DNA of 6,410 bases from Caldifarciminota bacterium (GTDB taxonomy: Bacteria > Hydrothermota > Tepidihabitantia > SM23-42), in contig JAGMEL010000388.1 in NCBI GenBank assembly GCA_023128195.1, forward strand, positions 1 to 6,410. Direction: 5' to 3'. The stretch's first letter is position 1; every line of letters begins with the position of its first letter. Under the pieces are notes generated by a model. It ran no database searches, was not told the DNA's origin, and saw only the letters and a program-made list of their open reading frames with translations. This document shows positions 5,326 to 6,410 of this stretch, one piece after another. The translations under genes and the position numbers were made by a program.

Positions 5326-6410
5326 TTAGCGAACAACTGTAATTCTATGTGTAATTGTTTCTGTTCTCGTTTTTAACTCGATAAAATATATACCTGCAGG
5401 TAATCTCCTATCATTATTATCACACACATTCCAGGTGAATTGCTGATCTCCTTTTTCTTCATTACGGCTAATTGGTGAGGCTATGAGGCGTCCGTCAGTT
5501 GAATAGATCTTGATTTGTACTAATGTTTGTCTATTTAGTGAATATTTAAATATTGCTTTATTATTTACTGGATTTGGAGTAATCGTTAGTGTTTTTGCAA
5601 GCTTTTTAGTATATTCTTCTCGGATACCAGTAATAGAGTTTTCATAGAGTTGAATATAACCATAATAGCCACTTATTAACATATCAGGATCACCATCATC
5701 GGTCCAGTCGGCAATGTGAAAACGAGAACCATAATATGCATCAATAATTGTTCCGTTCTTGGTCTTTAGTGTATCATATGAGCCATTGAAAACCGGGTTT
5801 GCATTTGTTCCAACATTTTTATAGAAATAGACGCGGCCATCATCGTTGCCAAGTATTAGGTCTTTTAGACCATCCTGATCCAGATCATAAATTCTTGGAT
5901 TAATCCGATAACGGTAGATATGACTTACTCCAGCCGTCATAACTGTATAGTTATTAAAAACCGGTGCTGAATTCGTTCCAATATTCAAATAAACTCTGAT
6001 ATTGCCGGTATTAGGTGAAACATATGATTGTTCGCCAACAATGAGGTCTTTTTTACCATCTTCATTCCAGTCATTGATGTCCGGGTTACTGTTGTAATTA
6101 ACATGGATATCAATACCATTAGCTTTTATATGTCCTGCATTGGTTAAACCTGTACCGGTTTCGAGGAAGAGTGTGAGATAACCGTTTCTATCACCAGATA
6201 TTAGATCTCGCTGGCCATCTTCATTCCAGTCGCAAACTACGACTGATGAACCCTGGCATCAGCCAGAAGGTAAGGTGATATCAATACCATTTGCCTTGAT
6301 AAAGATATAATTACTAAATACTGGATTATTATTGGTTCCAATATTTGTATAGAAGCGAATTTTACCGGATGTGAACTGGCCAACAATAAGGTCTTTTTTA
6401 CCATCTCCAT
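5326..6410 (-). CDS. secreted FG-GAP/VCBS repeat protein with C-terminal sorting domain; 5' end missing, one in-frame TGA
   Basis: The gene enters from the right edge and ends at TAA 5326-5328. Five propeller-type repeats with calcium-loop motifs are visible: GDGKKDLIVG at the edge, DWNEDGQRDLISG (from 6231), DWNEDGKKDLIVG (from 6072), DLDQDGLKDLILG (from 5886) and DWTDDGDPDMLISG (from 5709). Between them recur phrases such as 'NIGTN..PVF' and 'KANGIDI'. The last 90 or so residues, from TLTITPNPVNNKA to GIYFIEL and ITVVR, form a FlgD-Ig-like/Por-type C-terminal domain, which in related phyla directs secretion and surface attachment. This suggests a large cell-surface beta-propeller or adhesin. 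The frame is broken once, by TGA at 6259-6261. After it no ATG or GTG occurs before a TTG at 5986-5988, which lies inside a repeat and is an unlikely real start. It may be a pseudogene, a base error or a recoded codon. Confidence 0.85.
6227..6266 (-). other. in-frame TGA in the loop of a small hairpin, second hairpin downstream
   Basis: Minus-strand frame continuity on both sides (KANGIDITLPSG before, CQGSSVVVCDWNEDG after) shows that the TGA at 6261-6259 interrupts one repeat. The TGA with the next T forms the tetraloop of CTGGC-TGAT-GCCAG (6266-6253). Thirteen bases after the TGA a 6-bp stem CAGTCG/CGACTG (6245-6240 and 6232-6227) closes a 7-nt loop. Both stems are read directly; their meaning is open. 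Confidence 0.55.

Noticed and set aside
4366..6261. Genome-wide reassignment of TGA to an amino acid, to explain the in-frame TGA at 6259
   Set aside because: The nucleotidyltransferase gene ends naturally at TGA 4366-4368 in an 8-bp overlap with the next start, and Trp is encoded by TGG in the genes read here, so TGA appears to be a normal stop.

Overview
This 6.4-kb window is AT-rich and bacterial. Every supported gene lies on the minus strand, so the layout is best read from right to left. I found no rRNA, tRNA, transposase, integrase or CRISPR array. The open frames on the plus strand are shadows of minus-strand genes. The best lineage guess is an uncultivated Gram-negative candidate phylum of the WOR-3/Stahlbacteria or Cloacimonadota/Fibrobacterota type. 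That is an inference from the low GC, the FG-GAP/VCBS surface protein ending in a 'PNPV...GIYFIEL' sorting-type domain, the one-domain GlmU-like enzyme and the divergent ArgS. No marker in the window settles it.

Right end (6410-5278): the 3' part of a large secreted FG-GAP/VCBS repeat protein, which runs off the window. Five Asp-rich calcium-loop repeats are followed by a C-terminal FlgD-Ig-like/sorting domain. The frame is interrupted once by an in-frame TGA at 6259-6261. A strong intrinsic terminator at 5278-5307 closes the gene.

Centre (5211-2002): a sigma-70-like promoter, whose predicted start point falls on the GTG codon itself, drives four overlapping genes. They are a one-domain sugar-1-phosphate nucleotidylyltransferase (GlmU N-terminal type), a membrane-anchored LytR C-terminal-domain protein, the ribosome silencing factor RsfS and arginyl-tRNA synthetase ArgS. 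The overlaps of 8, 20 and 8 bp imply translational coupling. The block joins cell-envelope precursor synthesis to translation. ArgS lacks both histidines of the HIGH signature but keeps KMSKR.

Left of centre (2001-1810): a 192-bp gap. It holds a nested tandem repeat (two 60-nt copies at a 64-nt period, each made of two related half-units at 32-nt spacing), then a short pyrimidine-rich (on the transcribed strand) stretch that can pair with the repeats, then a strong Shine-Dalgarno site.

Left end (1809-1): a PTS EIIA protein of the fructose/nitrogen (PtsN-like) type, a short zinc-ribbon protein one base after it, and a polytopic GT39/ArnT-like glycosyltransferase that overlaps the zinc-ribbon gene by 43 bp and runs off the left edge. 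I see no terminator between argS and this trio, so it may be read through from the upstream operon.
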